64,000 nt of DNA, taken from assembly GCF_947172395.1 (NCBI RefSeq), contig NC_069098.1:5697001-5761000 (forward strand), in the 5' to 3' direction. Shown here piece by piece: positions 1 to 11,620 of the stretch. The position numbers and the translations under genes were made by a program. The notes beneath the pieces were generated by a model that was not told the origin of the DNA, made no database searches, and was given only the letters and a program-made list of their open reading frames with translations. Source of the stretch: Bicyclus anynana. Its lineage: Eukaryota > Arthropoda > Insecta > Lepidoptera > Nymphalidae. Within the stretch, counting starts at the first letter, position 1. Each line of letters starts with the position of its first letter.

Positions 1-199
1 ATAACCACTTTTATACCTAGATATATTTTTAAATAATAGAAGCATACCATACCATGAATCAGTACGTAAGTACCTAAATCAAATAAAAAAGCAAATCCTT
101 TACGTTGCCTTGAAATTCCTTACGTTCTTCAATCTTTGGTCCATAAATAATAAACAACGAAGGGACTAGTTTTGATCCTCGCGTCACGCATAGTTATCA

Positions 200-465
200 A
201 GCCAACGAACGACCGATGTTCTCTACAAGTTGAACTGTAGTTCCATGAACGCTCGTCACGGCCTCACGGCTCTTATATCGCGTTTCGCAAACGGGCGAAG
301 TTCGAAGTGCGAAGCGAAGCGAGTGTCGAGCGCCGATCGTCGAAGCCGAACAGTAATTCTTCCGTGCTTGTTGAGGGCGGACGTATGCCCGCGTTGCGTT
401 ACTCCCGAATTTACTTAACGAAACAAGTTTTACGCATCGGATTCCTTCTCATGTCGCATATCAGT
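200..465 (+). promoter_or_regulatory. CpG-rich promoter-like region with initiator-like site
   Basis: Roughly 200-420 is much richer in G+C and CpG than the AT-rich remainder, with repeated cg, gcga and tcgaa motifs. A TCAGT arthropod initiator-like pentamer lies at 461-465, about 270 bases upstream of the ATG at 731. I infer the promoter and 5' untranslated region of the gene starting at 731. No convincing TATA box is visible. The 62-codon open frame across 230-418 is explained by composition and not treated as a gene. Confidence 0.38.
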
Positions 466-730
466 TAAATATCATAATGAACTCAAGTGGAACACTTAAA
501 GGATTACTTTTGAACGAGTTTCAAAAAGTTGAAAAACATTTTTGAGTGAAGTTTGTGTATTTCTTTATAATTAATTCCGCGGCGCGTAGGTGATACAAAA
601 ACTCGAGTGAAATTGTTTATTGTTTTAAAACAAAAGACAAAATACCGTTGAAGACGCAGAGTTTGAATTTGATGTTCTTTTGCTCTTGTTTATAAGAACA
701 CATTTGAGTCGCGTGTTGAAAAGAGACACA

Positions 731-797
731 ATGAGGTCCCACCGGGCAAGAGCGATAGGTGTGGCGGCTTTGGCGGTTTTGTTAGCCACTATAACAG
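731..797 (+). CDS. First coding exon of a secreted or membrane protein (signal peptide)
   Basis: The ATG at 731 has A at -3 and opens 22 codons plus one base. The peptide starts with a basic stretch (MRSHRARA) followed by a hydrophobic core rich in Ala, Val and Leu, ending LLATIT. This is a textbook signal-peptide layout. The frame ends at ACAG|GTAACT, a good splice donor at 797/798, so the exon would be in phase 1. The CpG-rich stretch upstream supports a real 5' end. The mature protein is not encoded next to it; the only later block with a compatible acceptor that I see is 38519-38741. I do not recognise the family. A chance ORF is possible because only 67 bases are involved, but start context, signal peptide, donor and upstream composition agree. 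Confidence 0.5.
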
Positions 798-2122
798 GTA
801 ACTTAGTTTATAAAAGTATTGAATAACGTTGTCCTTTCACGAGTTTCTTATTAGATTGGAGGCTTTCCTTCCTGTTGTGTTAAATAAAACCGAAAATACA
901 TGTTTTATTCTTTATTTTCTTTATCAGTTCATATGAGGCCAATACACGTGAGATAACAATATGATTCATTTCATTGATTACTCAACCTGTTTAGAGGTTA
1001 TGTTTATAATTCTAAAGTTACTTTAATAGCAACTAGCGTTAATATTTTTCCATTCTTTGTATTTTATTATTTTTTATTCATATTCATAGTAAAATAAATC
1101 AAATTATGTTATTTTAGAATTGATAGTTTTAAGAATAATTTAGGTTAAGGTTATCAGGACATTAACTTTGCATAGGCTGTCGTTATTCGAGGCAAGCAAG
1201 TCAACGCTCGTTAGTTTGGTAAATCATTTAGAAGTCTTATAATAGGTATCTGATGTACCTGTCTACATTAGTATTAATCTACGGTATGATATTATTGCAA
1301 TAAAAAATAAAGTCAAGATAGAACCTATTCTGAATTCAAACTAAATATATTACAGATAAAACTTACACTAAAATCACTTATTGACTATTACAAAACAGAC
1401 ACTTCATGCGGAAATATGAAAATATTATAACATGAAAATGCTGCAATGCTATCTGCAAAATGTCAAGGTAAAATTTCGCTGGAAGTCATCATTCCTAGAA
1501 CAACTGAGTATTCTGCCACATTAATTCTGGGTGCATCCATGCGTTGCTTTCTCACCGCATCGGCGGCGAATCGATCAGATGGAAATTTTGTGACAAAGCA
1601 CTCTGCCTATCCGTTGGAGATTCGAGTTACTTCTTCAACTCTACCTATAAAATCGGATAAATAACTATCTGTCAAATTCATGTAGACCTTCCTCTCCTCC
1701 TCCGTCCTCTTCTCCTAATTTTAATTGACGATGCAGATATGCCCAACCATAGTTGCGTGATTTATTCAAGATTAACAGCTAAGATTGACAACTGCACCCG
1801 AAAGTCGAATAGCTTTCAGAAATATTAGTTAGTACGAGTGAGACATTGTCTAACAACGTTCTTAGAATAACTCTTTCTTGTCCATTACACTATATAAGTG
1901 GTAAGTATTTAAATCAATCACTGAATCGTAAATTGGTTCGAGCTGATAAATTTCCGATAACGATTACAACTGTATTTATATAGATAAATGCATGTAGCTA
2001 ATTTGTGTTAGGAAAGGAAATTAATAATTTTATCCAGATATTGTAAGGGCTAAGATAAATAGAACTCAGGATTTGCACGTCTTACTTTGAAGTTCACAAA
2101 GTTTCTAACCAGCTCTTTTACT
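798..2122. other. AT-rich presumed intron, no feature
   Basis: This starts the presumed first intron. I see AT-rich sequence without a recognisable repeat or exon. Open frames on both strands around 1446-1664 were examined and are listed under rejected items. Confidence 0.5.
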
Positions 2123-2230
2123 TCTACAAATTAGCCCTCAACTACAATCTCATCTGATGGTTAGTGATGCAGGAGATGGAAGTGGGCTAATTTTTTAGGA
2201 GTAGGATGAAAATCCACACGCTTTTCGGTT
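2123..2230 (-). mobile_element. SINE-2 3' fragment
   Basis: The 3' half of the tRNA-derived SINE seen complete at 62471-62798. It keeps the 'ttagccctcaactacaatct' tail motif and the 'aggatgaaaatccacac' body motif, but the T-run and the tRNA-like head are missing. Divergence suggests an old copy. Confidence 0.75.
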
Positions 2231-3114
2231 AGTTACCCCTTAGACTCCAGAGTGTACCAGTTCAAAAGACGTACAAGTATGTATAGTATGTCTACCGGAT
2301 GTAGTAGAGTTGCTACCAAAAGACTGCTGATTACTCAGACTATGCTGATTTGACGAATCTTAATTGAATTTGGAAACAAATTATTAGTTGACTCATCGGC
2401 AGTTTGCGTGAGAAGTTGTCTTAAAATTTTACGTAGGGTTTTTTTAAATAACTTTCATTCTAAATGACGAAAAATATAAAATTAATTATTTATTTTAAAA
2501 ATAGTAATATTTTGTTTCGTCGTGTGTATACTAAGCTTTGCTTTAACGTAGCGTAAATTACCGTAAAATGTTCGATCGTATTGCTCGTGATCTACAGAAG
2601 TATAATTGCTATTTCGCCGAAATTGAAGTGACTTGACATTATTTTTTATATTATAACTGTAAAAAAACACGTCTTCAATTTAGGTCAATAACTTTTTCGT
2701 GCAGTGAAAAATTTCGCTACTTACTTTGATTGAACGGAAATTGATCAAAATTGTCCTAACAGCTTTCCGATTGCTCTATTAATCTATTACTTTTAAATCG
2801 CTCCTCTGGCTTTTTAACACTTTTCAATTCCATAATTATAAAACAAAATAAAAGAAACTGTTTAGTTCACTGCTTACTTCATCCAAAGTACGCAACGGTT
2901 TTGATATAATTTTTATCAATGGAGACAGTGACAAGTTGTTCTTTATGCACTTCAAGATCTCTTGAAGTATAGTCACAATATTTTGGTACAATAGTCTGTT
3001 CTCACTGTATTCAACTGTATAGTCTGTTCTCACTGTAATCCGTGTAGCTAGATTCTAAAGTGGCACGGACTTTTCTGTAATCCTTCTTTAAGACTTTGAG
3101 TATTTGATGTATGA

Positions 3115-3546
3115 TTGGAAAGATTGGCGAAAACATATGAATGTTTGGTAGTTCAGCTATTTTTCCAGCGATCTACTAAATTTCTTTTTTATTTGGATAA
3201 GCTCATCGGGGTTTTTAATAATATAGACAAACAAATAGTACAAAGTTGTAATCTTAAAATATTTTTAGGCTGTTCAATTCTTGCCTATACAGTACTCTAT
3301 ATGACATGCACGTACATGTATCTACAGACTGCCTCTATTAACTTCTCAATCTACATACGCATTCCAAACAATTTACACAAATCTACCACATCTGCCGTGT
3401 CATTATCCTCGTCGTTTAAGCGTGTTAAATGTGAAATTGTCATAATGGCATGTAGACGCCTCTTTAAGGTCATCGCCACTACAGATTATAGTCCAGAACT
3501 TTGTTATTACCAATATTATCTAGAACTTCCGTGGTTATGGTTTTGA
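3115..3546 (+). other. Unidentified 143-codon open frame
   Basis: This is the longest open frame in the first 10 kb. It contains one clearly hydrophobic segment (about residues 48-70, ending YMTCTYMYL) and a loop with FYLDKLIGVFNNIDK before it. That layout is vaguely like a piece of an insect chemoreceptor, but the second half has no membrane segments and no receptor signature. No splice structure supports it. A chance ORF or a decayed remnant is more likely than a gene. Confidence 0.12.
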
Positions 3547-4816
3547 ACTTTACATGTTGATGATCATTATCTTAACTATATATCTGTGCTAGTTAACACG
3601 CTTCTATCTTAACTGCAGTTTTAATTATTATTACGGTAATAGCAATAAGCTTATGTTATGAGCAAGTATTTTAAAAGGATAATATTTGAATATTATTTTT
3701 TTTAATTCAAGAAACTTCTACATATGAGAGTCATATAAGAGTTTTGTAGCTAACAAAGGGTCGCAGGTTATCAACTAAGCTACTATTTTTTTCTTTTAAA
3801 TAAATAAATCAACCGATTTAAATAATAAAACCCAAAAATGTACTTAATACTATGTGCCGTACATCAATCAGTACAGGCAGCCTGTGAAATCTGATGTTTA
3901 CTCAAACAGTGCTAATGCGTTACAAATTTAAACTAATATCCGCTATTCTGTTTAGTTTATTCAAAGCAGCTATTTTCAATATTACTTGGAAGCCAATAAA
4001 TCATTATTCGGAGCTCAAACAAACACGCAAGTATTGCTAAATAGTTTAAGATCATATGTTGCCTGATTGAAAATAACCAAAAAAATACTAAGTATATTTC
4101 ATATCAAATTACACATAACGCCAAAACAATTTTGCATGCCAAAGAAAAGGTAATTAAAAAAAACAGATTTAGGTACCTGATTCAAAAAGTAAAAAGGTTT
4201 AATTAAAACATGGAATGAATACTGCGCAAGAATAAAAAGTTTCCTAAGGAACATACAACCACACAATAAATCATGCTTAGTACGCGGCGGTAATATAAAG
4301 TTTTATCAAAAATTTCAAACAGTTAAAACAATTAAAGAGACAATTTAAGCATAGCTAACGTTTTTTTTTTACGTGAGGCGGTAAGCGTAAAGGAAATGCC
4401 TTTCTTCACACGTCTGTAAGTGCAGGTCATAGCAATCGCGGCGTTTCATCTAAATACTACCCGTAAAGAAAGGCGTGATGTGGGTCACACCGATGAATCA
4501 CACGTGAACTACGAGGTAACTCGTTAACACGTAGACATTATGAGACATACATACGTGAGATCATATTTAATAGTACCTCCCAAAAACTTTTGACTTTTGA
4601 AAATTTTATATCGGTCTGTGAAATCCAATAAGATATTTTTTCATTTACTGACATACTTAATTTTTTAAAGTTGTCAAAAATGCATAATTTGCTTAGTTCT
4701 TCACCTTTATAGTTCCGTATCTTGAATGGAACATCAAAGTGTTGACTTGAAAATAAGAAGGGCCTCAATGAGTTTATTCGTAAGGTATCATTTTGAATTC
4801 ATTTTGAATTGTCAAT
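3547..4816. other. AT-rich sequence, no recognised feature
   Basis: Mostly AT-rich and simple. A moderately GC-richer patch at 4375-4530 matches nothing else in the window. Confidence 0.45.
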
Positions 4817-4974
4817 TCACCCGCGTAGTTTCCGTTCTCGTAGAATCAAATATAGCCTACACTAGTCGGGGTTAATATAGCTTCCAAACAGTGAAAGAAT
4901 TTTTCAAATCGGTTCAGTAGTTTCGGAACTTATTCATTACAAACAAACAATCAGATCTTTTTTCTTTATAATAT
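4817..4974 (-). mobile_element. Degenerate Helitron-like fragment
   Basis: In reverse orientation it retains 'cacccgcgtagtttccgttc', 'cagtgaaagaatttttcaaatc' and the terminal 'ctttataatat' of the Helitron family seen complete at 54913-55108. Internal bases are lost and neither terminus is canonical. Confidence 0.6.
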
Positions 4975-5884
4975 AAACAACGAAATCTAGTTAGATAGTT
5001 TAATTTAAATAAAATTGTTGCATAAAAAAATTAAAAATCTAATAGCAAGCATTTTTATTTTTTATATCTACCGTCTATTGTTTGGCCTTGACATTTTAGT
5101 CAGTGAGGTAATAGATATTATCGATGAACTTTTAAACAATTAGCGGAACTACGGATATTTCTGAATGAATGTCAATAGCTCCACGGTCACGAGTCTAGAC
5201 TAAAATCTGAGAGAACCCATGTCTGTCTTGTAAACATAACATTCCTTACACCGACTAAGCTAAAGTTCAAACACAATGCTAAGTAATATTGTTTTTTAAT
5301 AAATAAAAAAAAATTAAGACCAGAACATTTTATAAATTCACTCAAATTACATTTTTTTGTAAATATAAGATAAAGTTTTCTTGATTCTGATGCAACCATA
5401 TCTAATATGATTTCAAACCAATTTGATGAGAAATAATTGTGCTTAGAGCTGTTTAATTAGACTACGTTTTCTTCGAAACAATCTAAAATGTAACACTTTT
5501 AACCATTCAAAATTACGTCTTAAAAGTTACTAAGATTGAGCACGCATAAAAACTGGTGTTGCAGTGCGTTCGTAATATGAATTGTAGAGCATTGCTAAAC
5601 CGTAGCGTAGCAATCTATATCGTCATAGATTAGATAAGTGCTATCATTTAGATCAGGTAGTCCCCAACCAAATAGCTTGTGAATAAATCAAAGATAAAAT
5701 AATGTATTTATTTCGCGAAGAATTTGTTATACTTGTGTTGTATGATATAATAATTAGTATTCAAATGTTACATTACTTGATCAACTTATTGATAACATAT
5801 TTATAATATTTAGTTGTAATGGATGCAAATGTAGATCACTAATTAAATAAAGAAAAAGCTCTCAAAGCTGACATGAATAAAAAA

Positions 5885-6521
5885 AATGATAACCCTCGAA
5901 CAAAGACGGGATTTGTTAGACCTAATATTCTTATATAAACTGCTAAGAAATAAGTTAGACTGCCCTGAGTTATTAGGTAAAATAAATTTTAGAGTGCCAT
6001 ATAGATATCCGCGATCTGCTATTACTCCACTTTTTCCACCTCACACCAGGACAGTTTTCGGCGCCAACTCCATCTTCCCTCGGCTATGTAAATTGTATAA
6101 TAAGCTTAGTGGTTCACTGGATGTCAATTCAAATTCGCCAAACACATTTCGCAGGTTAATCATTAGTAACCTGGTTAGCTAAGTATGACTGGCTTGTTTT
6201 ATTAGTTTCCTTGCATTTTTTTTACTATTTATTGTTTAGTTTTTTTTATTAATTTTTGATTATATAGTTTTAGATACAGAAGTACATATTTATTTTTTTC
6301 TTTTTTGCTTTTAATTAGGATACTTTAGATTTATATTTAAGTTGTAAAATATAAGTATTTTGTTTTGTAAAATATTAGATGAAAGTGGTTTTGCAAGCAA
6401 TGTTTGCTTTAATACGATTTTGCATACGCTAAGCATGTTAGTTCATAAGTTGATTTTTTTGTATGTGTAAAAATATGTAAAAGTCGCTAGCAAACTTAAT
6501 AAATAAATAAATAAATAAATT
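5885..6521 (+). mobile_element. 5'-truncated LINE (jockey/CR1-like), C-terminal end
   Basis: The reading frame at 5886-6182 encodes 98 residues resembling the extreme C-terminus of a non-LTR reverse-transcriptase ORF: RRDLLDLIFLYKLLRNKLDC, then R-V-P-Y, then an FPRLCKLYNKL block and FRRLI near the end. The same arrangement (RRGLMAMTFLFKLFNHQVDC, IPRMSDLYNE) closes the larger LINE at 15035-17750. A 3' untranslated region follows and ends in a (TAAA)n tail at about 6498-6520, as in that LINE. The ATG at 5886 is only an internal methionine exposed by truncation. Confidence 0.75.
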
Positions 6522-6727
6522 AAAATCTAAAACATATTGTAATATAATTTTAAGTTAATTTGTTAATTTTTTTTTCAATAAGCTTTAGCGTACAATAAAA
6601 AATACCTGTCAACTTCTATATTATATTGGCATAATATATTGCCACCATAAGCTACATTCCTATGCAACATGACCAGCTCCATTAGGCTGTGCTAAGCATA
6701 TATATAGTCATTTCTATTAAATATTTT

Positions 6728-7080
6728 GGTTGGTGGGAGGCTTCGGCCATTGCTAGTTACCACCCTACCGACAATCCGACAAAGACGTACCGCTAAGCGA
6801 TTTAGCCTTCCGGTACGATGTCGTGTAGAAACCGAACGGCGTGTGGATTTTCATCCTCCTCCTAACAAGTTAGCCCGCTAAGATTGAATCTTAGACTGCA
6901 TCAAGAGATCGCTCTTTAGCGATAAGACCGCCATTTGTACATTAGTTTCTAAGTGTTATTATAAGTTATTGATTATTTTTGTTTTTAATTTACAATAAAG
7001 TATATTTCTTCTTCTTCTTCTTCATCATCACTTACCATAAGATGAGATTGTAGTCAAGAGCTAAGTTGTAAAGAATAAAG
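6728..7080 (+). mobile_element. SINE-2 copy split by a nested insertion
   Basis: The SINE body runs from 'ggttggtgggaggcttcggc' to '...ttagactgcatca' (about 6903) and resumes at 'tcatcatcacttacc' (about 7021), finishing with the standard 'gtagtcaagagctaag' tail. The tRNA-like head is missing. The interruption at 6904-7020 is annotated separately. Confidence 0.85.
6904..7020 (+). mobile_element. LINE 3'-end insertion nested in SINE-2
   Basis: A 117-base segment begins 'agagatcgctctttagcgat' and ends 'caataaagtatatttcttc' followed by (TTC)n. It interrupts the SINE at the sequence catca, which is repeated on both sides as a short target duplication. The 'tagcgataagaccgcc' motif recurs at 37931. 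The layout fits a severely 5'-truncated LINE insertion; the family is not certain. Confidence 0.6.
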
Positions 7081-7218
7081 AAGACAGATATTAGAGTTAA
7101 ATAAAAGAACAAATTCGCATTAAAAGTGTCAGTTATTATCTGTTAACTGTTACAATCTATTTCATAAACCGATCACAATACATGTCGCTTTCTAACGGGT
7201 GGTCTGCCAAGCGACAAG

Positions 7219-7396
7219 TTAGTCGTTCCTATTATACAAGTGGTCTACTTTGAGCTTTTTCTTCTCATTAATATTTCTATCCTCAACATCGACATCCGAT
7301 GGGATGTTAATGTTTTTTCTATACATTTCTATCCACGTTTCCGTTTCCTCATTATAAATGGAAGTTGCTTCTATATCTGCATTGCTTAGGTCTGGT
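7219..7396 (-). CDS. Candidate terminal exon, unknown protein
   Basis: On the minus strand an acceptor-like TTTTATGTAG| (7397/7396) is followed by about 58 codons to a TAA at 7219-7221. The peptide is hydrophilic and acidic/basic mixed: it contains YNEETETWIEMYRKN, then IPSDVDVEDRNINEKKKLKV. The sequence upstream of 7400 is Helitron and duplicated DNA, so the longer ATG-initiated frame (to 7572) is an artefact of the transposon. I recognise no family. It could be a host terminal exon, an exon fragment carried by an element, or chance. Confidence 0.22.
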
Positions 7397-7410
7397 CTAC
7401 ATAAAACAGC

Positions 7411-7470
7411 ATTGCTTTTTAACATATATAAATAGGAGCTGGATTGCTTTTTAACATATATAAATAGGAA
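7411..7470. repeat. 32-bp tandem duplication
   Basis: 'attgctttttaacatatata' plus 'aatagga' occurs twice, 32 bases apart, next to the 5' edge of the Helitron fragment. Confidence 0.85.
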
Positions 7471-7578
7471 TAGCTGAGGAGTTTGTTTGTTTGTTTGATT
7501 GAACGCGCTAATCTCAGGTACTACTGGTTCGATTTGAAAAATTCTTTCAGTGTTAGATAACCCATTTATCAAGGAACG

Positions 7579-7579
<1 letters not shown>
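7469..7579 (+). mobile_element. Truncated Helitron (5' part)
   Basis: It matches the first 110 bases of the 54913-55108 element ('gctgaggagtttgtttgttt', 'ttgaacgcgctaatctcagg', 'gaaaaattctttcagtgtta') and stops exactly where the (AT)n tract begins. In intact copies that position reads 'ggctataggctatatatta', a plausible seed for AT expansion. Confidence 0.75.

Positions 7580-7629
<50 letters not shown>
7580..7629. repeat. (AT)n microsatellite
   Basis: An uninterrupted AT dinucleotide tract of about 24 units. Confidence 0.95.
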
Positions 7630-7632
<3 letters not shown>

Positions 7633-8109
7633 AATTAAATAAAGTACTGTGTCAATTAAACTAAAGACTCTCACGACATGTTAAGATGAATCGAACTATA
7701 TCGCTAGTCACGACTGTATAAAGATTTTTGAGAGTGGATCCATATAGACTGACGATGCCTCAGTATGCACTCGAATAATACCTGAGTTCACGTACTCAAA
7801 GCCTTAAAAACCGGTGGCGCCACTGTCTCTACTTCAAACCGGTCTGGATATGTGCGTCGCGAATTTCCTCCCTTTTCACTGTCAGCCATTCCTTTTGTAG
7901 AACCTTGAAGAACTACAATTATCTGGCATTACTGATTGAGAATTCATGCGATGGCAAAGAATGGCAGTCGAAATTTTTCGGGCAGTCCAGAAATTGTTGT
8001 TGGATGTTAATTCGTTTCCAGAAATGGAAGTGAAAAAGAAACACATAAATCTTGCCTTTTATCTTATAAAGGTAACAGATTTATAAGTATGTACCCTACT
8101 TATATGGTC

Positions 8110-8225
8110 CTAGCGGACCCGGTCTAGCTTCGCTTTGACTTATGTGCATTTCTTCCCTATTCCCACCTTACAAAACTGTAGTCCTACCCCTATCCTACCC
8201 TACCGTAACCTACCCCTTATCGAGT
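8110..8225 (-). mobile_element. Helitron 3' end with short G-rich minisatellite
   Basis: Read on the minus strand it ends '...aagtcaaagcgaagctag' and then a CTAG, and contains a few degenerate copies of the tagggta-type unit. It is the short-array counterpart of the element at 31345-32117. Confidence 0.65.
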
Positions 8226-8930
8226 ACAGTTGCTTGTTATAAGAAAATGCTAGGTTTTAATGAGTCTAAATACTAAGTCATCTGTTTAAGAAAAAGAAGC
8301 ACAAGATACTTATTAAGGCAATGATGCTGTTTGGCATTGGACAATGGTCAGCTGTTTATGATTACGTCATGATAAAGTATTTACAGGATATTCAATTTCA
8401 AATACCTATATCAATAGTTCAAAAAGAATCAAGTGAGTTCAATTGGCAAGAATATTTATATATTTACAATACACTAGGATTGTCTGCAGTTAGCTAGGCA
8501 CGTAGCCAATTAGGTTAGGAGAGTCAGTTCATTAACTGCTACATCTAATGTGAATCTAATTGAATACTAGGGCAGTGCTAATAATAATGGTTTCTTCTGC
8601 TGAAGCTCTTTTTTTACCAAGTAGTTATCATACTTCTACATACTAAAATTGTACACATGTGTGTCACATTGTTAAATACTAAATTGATACTTGATACTAA
8701 ATAGATATGACTGTTAATGTTAATGAGCAAATAAGAAAACAACATAAAATTTAAAACTTTTAAAAACCCCCGTAGGCCATGAAATTATCTAGAATAAAGA
8801 CTTGTATGCCAGAAGTTCTTTTTGACATCATATGTGAGCTGGATAATTTGAATAAAAAGAAAATTGTTTATTTTTATTCCAATATAAACAATCGGATTTC
8901 TATGTACCAATTTTACCACCACCAATAATT

Positions 8931-9130
8931 TTGTCTTTCAGTGCGCTTTCATTTGAGACCCCACTAGAGTATATTTGCAAACATTCGGTTATTCAAACCC
9001 CAGAACTTTTAAACGGCTTAATTTATTTCCATCAAACATGTCTAAGAATACTCGCACATAAGTCACCTTTAATATAAAAAAAAACAAATTGAAATCACTT
9101 CAATTTCACACACATACAGAAAGACAGACA
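8931..9130 (-). repeat. Dispersed repeat family X, copy 1
   Basis: The reverse complement matches 14343-14590: both share 'tttcatttgagaccccact' (sense 'agtggggtctcaaatgaaa'), the cat-a-a-ctttt-aacgg block and a terminal gtctgtctgtct-like run. It is probably another non-autonomous element; ends are not defined. Confidence 0.6.
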
Positions 9131-9285
9131 CATCAAACTTATAACACCCTTTTTTTGCGTCGGAGGTTAATAATAGTCAGTTATAGTTTATTTATTTATT
9201 TGTTGACAAGACAAGACAAGCATAACAAAATTTCCCTCATTTACTACCACATTTGTTACCTCATTACTCGAAGACGCCTAGACTG

Positions 9286-9440
9286 ATTTGAAAAATTCTT
9301 TTTTTGTTTGAAAGGGTACACTCCTGAGGTACTCCTCCCATTGTTACCATTTCAGGATCTGATGATAGGATCCTGGAGAAATCGAGGGGAACTTTTTAAA
9401 ATCGTAAGGGCAACTATAGCGTTTTATATTTTTTTTCAGC
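9286..9440 (+). repeat. Dispersed repeat family F fragment
   Basis: Contains 'aggatctgatgataggatcc', 'tggagaaatcgaggggaac' and 'aatcgtaagggcaactatag', which I associate with the same lepidopteran repeat whose other end reads 'gaagtcggttaa' (copies near 20.6, 40.4, 49.7, 59.0 and 59.6 kb). This link rests on recollection of the family. Confidence 0.4.
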
Positions 9441-10329
9441 AAAGAGTATCTACTTAATACAAAGTTCTGTCCGATGGAATAGCATATTCTCGTGCTTTGT
9501 CGGATCGATTTGCAATCTGACCCAAATGCGAATGAGATTCAAGTTGCAATTAGACCCTAGTTTGAAATTTGAAGTGTCTAGCATCGTTTGTATGTAGAAC
9601 TGAGCACTGTAATCTGCTACCATTTCAGCGACTTTAAAAAAGGAGAAAATTTTGCAATTTGGTATGTAACCTTTTAATGATTCGCGTCAAAATCATTTTT
9701 TTTTATTTTGATGTTAGAAAGTATAAGCACTTGGAACGGATATTGTCTGTAAACCTTTGTGGCATTTAAAAGGAGATTTTAATCAAATTTCATTTATTTT
9801 CGGGTAATCAAAACTACTGTTTGTTGTTCTTGCAAAATTCATCGAATCCAATGATGAAAGTAGAACACTATTGTGGAATATTTGAGCAAATCATCACAGA
9901 GACCTTGGTACAAAAACATTGGTCGTGAATTTCGTATTTTGTTATGCTTACTGTTTCAATCAAAAACCAATTGCAATAGCAAAATACTAAACGTACATTC
10001 TGATATCGATTATTTTAACGATACTACACAGACGTCTATTGAAATCTGATATCATAGATTTGATTTTGTTTCTTATAATAATTTGAGTACGAAGAAACGA
10101 AAGTAAAAGAGAAAATTTACATCATGAGGGAAAACTAGTAACTAGACTCTAACTAAGTATACGCCTTAATATCCGACGATAAATTGCAAAAACTATTGCT
10201 TCTACTACTGATTACTATTTATTGAGTTGTCAGACCATGCGCTTACCATGAGTAAGTCCGATAGTTAATTATGGTGTTTAGACCATGGTATCTTTAAGAA
10301 ATTGCTAGTTCAAAATGTTTGGGAATGTC

Positions 10330-10478
10330 ATGTGCTATAGACAATCACGTTCAACGACGAACAAACGACGGTCAGGTTATCAAGTTATCGATCGGATCTG
10401 TCATTCCCATATTTTTTTTTTAGTTTTCGAAACGTTAGCGGTTGTAGAAAGAGAATTGGCGTGCCACATGGCTACAGG
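10330..10478 (+). repeat. Dispersed family G, copy 1 (MITE-like)
   Basis: Shares with 41509-41651 and 56697-56825 the blocks 'tgtcattcccatatttttt', 'ttttcgaa-cgttagcg' and 'gtgccacatggctacag'. The flanks (10281-10315 and 10479-10520) align to uninterrupted sequence at 10993-11060, which serves as an empty-site relative and shows this is an insertion. Confidence 0.6.
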
Positions 10479-10849
10479 TTCTGATTCTCAATCGTCCAAA
10501 TAAAGCGTAAGTAATTATATAAATAAAAAGCGACAAGTCACTTATTATGAAATATTGAAAACCGTTTGACTCACAAAGACGAAATTTAGCAGGGAGGTAG
10601 TTAATCGTAAGTAAATCTCCGCCGAGAAAGGATTTTGCATAGAGCCGGAATAAAGAGGTCTAAGGGCGGACGAAATCGTGGGCGTTAACTTGGTTTTTTA
10701 TATGTTATTCGGCATAATATGATAATCATAACACCAGTCGCCACACTTAGCTTCGACGCAACTCTACTAATAACACCGTTAAAAATTATACTTTTATGAA
10801 TAAATATTAATATTTAGCTCTTATAATGTAACAAAATTTCATTAAATAA

Positions 10850-10980
10850 GAGCGTCTTACTACAATTACACAAAGGTCTAATTGCACGTGTAAGTAGTAA
10901 TTGTACAAGTGATCATTTACCTCACACGTCCGAGTTTTACAAAACGGCAAGCAACGGTCTTCTTTTGAATCGCGGTAAAT
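10850..10980 (+). repeat. Direct duplication, copy A
   Basis: Aligns base for base with 11300-11430, with roughly a dozen substitutions over 131 bases. It begins gagcgtcttactacaatt and includes the shared core 'tacaagtgatcatttacctc'. The spacing is 450 bases. Confidence 0.9.
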
Positions 10981-11299
10981 AATAGTGTTAAGATCATGGT
11001 GGCTTTAGGAAATAGCTAATTAAAAAAATCCAGAACCCCAATCGTCCAAGAATAAAGTGTAATTTCTTTATATTTTCTAAGGCATAATTCAAGATAACAT
11101 ATATCCAATCGCTAGACAACAAAAATCGAGGATTCTGAATACAGATTTTTACTCTAACTTTACGGTCTTCAGCACAATTGTAAAATGATTTTATTTAATA
11201 ATTAATTTCATTCCATTTAATTTGACTTTACGCCAAATTTACCCTTATTTAATTTAATTTAATCTTACGTTACAAAAAAAAAATAAGGGCGCAATTGAA

Positions 11300-11430
11300 G
11301 AGCGTCTTACTAAAATTACACAAAGGTCTAATTACACGTGCAAGTAGTAAGTGTACAAGTGATCATTTACCTCACACGTCCGAGTTTCACAAAACGGCAA
11401 GCAACGGGCTTCGTATGCATCGCAGCAAAC
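11300..11430 (+). repeat. Direct duplication, copy B
   Basis: Second copy of the 131-base unit at 10850. The 61-codon open frame over 11295-11480 falls almost entirely inside the duplication, is not open in copy A, and is therefore unlikely to be a gene. Confidence 0.9.
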
Positions 11431-11620
11431 AGAGTGTGTCGACTGCGACCGGATTGTCGACCGCCGTACGTGGACCTTGACGTGCTGTTCTGTTTTAAAT
11501 TACAATAATGTGTTTGTTGTATAAGTTTTGTAATAATAATTTGTTAAACAACGGTTTTTTAGCCTTGCTGAAACTCGAAAACTATCAATAGATTTAAATT
11601 TATAATAATTTAACCGAAAA

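Noticed and set aside
230..418. 62-codon + frame in the GC-rich left end
   Set aside because: Arg/Ser-rich composition follows from CpG richness; no start context, domain or splice signal. Better read as promoter/5' region.
1446..1664. Overlapping frames on both strands, minus one reading FVTKFPSDRFAADAVRKQR
   Set aside because: Slightly protein-like (faint THAP or transposase flavour), but short, flanked by stops, and with no cysteine or histidine zinc ligands in place.
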